The notes under the pieces: model-generated
Told to the model about the DNA's origin: nothing
The model's input: only the letters and a program-made list of their open reading frames with translations
Databases searched by the model: none
In this document: piece after piece, positions 62,996-64,000 of the stretch
Layout of the letters: each line of letters starts with the position of its first letter
Numbering within the stretch: the stretch's first letter is position 1
Made by a program: the position numbers and the translations under genes
Source of the DNA: Ichthyophis bannanicus
Taxonomy: Eukaryota; Chordata; Amphibia; Gymnophiona; Ichthyophiidae
Direction of reading: 5' to 3'
NCBI GenBank assembly: GCA_033557465.1
Contig: CM066033.1
Span: 1,352,383,834-1,352,447,833 of the forward strand
DNA: 64,000 nucleotides

Positions 62996-64000
62996 TTCTC
63001 CAGGAACAAGCAGGAAGTCAGTCTTCACATATGGGTGATGTTGGCACTGACAGAGCCCAGTGCAGGAATACTCGCCAGCATCCAATAGGAATGCTTTTGG
63101 GAGCGTTCCTCGACGCATCCGTGGCTGCCTTCCCTCCTGGTCTCAGTCGTCTTTTTTTCCGTGGAGCCATCAGGATCTTGTCCCTTTCAGCTGCATCAAG
63201 AGACTTCAAAAATTCTTCTGTAGTACTGTCAATGTACTTCGGTTTGCCTTCCCGTCAACCGACTCGACTCCCTGTCGATTCTGGTTCTCATTTTGTTGTT
63301 CTATATTTTTTTTCTTAGAATTTCGTTTGAGGCCTATGGCCTCCACAGGCATCATTGCCTAGTTCAGTTTTGCCTCCGTACTTTTTCCAAATATGGTGAA
63401 GCCCTGGAGTGGTTTAAAAAAAAAATGCTCCAAGTGTTCTAGTACCATTTCTATCACTGACGAGCATGACTGGTGCCTTAATGTTTAGGCCCAGACCACG
63501 ATTTAGATTCTTGTCCCTCCTGTCGTCATATGACTTCCAGAGGTAGAAAGAACCGGGACAAACAGAAGGCTAAGCTGTTTCCAACAGACTCAGATCCTTC
63601 AGTGCACTCCTCAGGGGCCTCAACTCCATCTAAATCTTCCCATGCGCCACTTACAAGGGAACAGCATCGCTCTGAGTCACCAATGCTTAAGAAAAAGAAG
63701 AAATCAACCTCGGTATCGAGATCCTCGACCTCAAGATCAGCATCAGCTTCGGACACCAAGCATTGGCACTGACATCCATCACACTTTGATGCAGACCATC
63801 CAACGAAGCAGCCCTGGTGGGAGGTTTCACCCTCCAAAGCCACAAAAGGGTTCGGGGATGCCCTGAGGTTCAGTCTTCAGTGGAGCCCCCCATTATGATG
63901 TAAGGAGTTGTGGCCCACACAGTTGTGTCTGGAGCCACTCCCCCCCTGGTACCAACACTCGATAACCACATCATTGCCATCAAATGCAGTATTGCTATTC
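62996..64000 (+). mobile_element. DIRS retrotransposon family 1, copy E (left part)
   Basis: The left tip TCTCCAGGAACAAGCAGGA and then TCACATATGGGTGATGTTGG match the family 1 left repeat with some divergence. The leader (GGGAGCGTTCCTCGACGC, CTGCCTTCCCTCC) and gag start follow. The element runs off the window. Confidence 0.85.
63390..64000 (+). pseudogene. DIRS family 1 gag N-terminus (copy E, partial)
   Basis: Around 63395-63520 one can read a KCSKCSSTISITDEHDWCL-like segment spread over frames, the same cysteine/histidine cluster as copy B. It is followed by a Ser-rich basic segment (DPSVHSSGASTPSKSSHAPL, KKKKKSTSVSRSSTSRSAS). Frame changes and a stop near 63488 indicate decay. Confidence 0.65.

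Overview
The window looks like intronic DNA from a repeat-rich vertebrate, most likely a tetrapod. Nearly all of it is transposable elements, many nested inside one another. The only host coding sequence I can support is one short exon on the + strand at 62340-62457. Its translation matches the N-terminal part of ASCC3 (activating signal cointegrator 1 complex subunit 3, a helicase), so the window is probably ASCC3 introns. The repeat mix (two DIRS tyrosine-recombinase families, CR1, L2-like and RTE/BovB LINEs, tRNA-derived SINEs, Tc1 and hAT elements) would fit an amphibian such as a caecilian. That is a guess from repeat style only. I see no rRNA genes, no functional tRNA genes and no CRISPR arrays.

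Layout. 1-2025: right half of a DIRS element (family 1, copy A). About 2140-9912: an L2-like LINE with 151-bp tandem units at its 5' side and an ORF2 that is open except for one insertion. That insertion (5026-7858) is a complete DNA transposon with an intact reverse-strand transposase, terminal inverted repeats and a TAA target duplication. 10285-14420: decayed CR1, SINE and RTE fragments. 14865-20965: a full-span but decayed DIRS of a second family (copy C). 20966-28110: LINE remnants, including a reverse-strand LINE split by a Tc1 element and a hairpin MITE. 28111-31440: mostly unrecognised sequence plus an RTE/BovB reverse-transcriptase fragment. 31515-34857: DIRS family 2 copy D, cut off next to an hAT-like repeat. 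35294-40166: sparse DIRS and Tc1 remnants. 40167-45984: a nearly complete DIRS family 1 copy (B), whose reverse transcriptase is broken by one 171-bp insertion. 46174-46611: a second copy of the hAT-like repeat. 46700-50805: a CR1 LINE with an intact esterase-type ORF1.

From 50805 to about 60030 a reverse-strand DIRS remnant (F) carries two later insertions: an L2-like LINE (about 53390-56270) and a non-autonomous hAT element (57092-59960). The hAT element has 8-bp target duplications, a 330-bp palindrome and about 1.5 kb of G-rich minisatellite. 61291-61512 is a full-length SINE with 13-bp target duplications, the ASCC3 exon follows, and another DIRS family 1 copy (E) begins near 62996 and runs off the end.

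How the parts work together. Each DIRS copy carries gag, RT/RNase H and tyrosine recombinase, with non-identical inverted ends and an internal region complementary to both ends, as in the known circle-intermediate DIRS cycle. The L2-like LINE 3' ends share a hairpin followed by A/T-rich tails, and a SINE borrows it. Another SINE borrows an RTE/BovB-like tail. The nesting gives a relative chronology: CR1, then DIRS F, then hAT and L2-like LINE; separately, L2-like LINE, then the 5026-7858 transposon.
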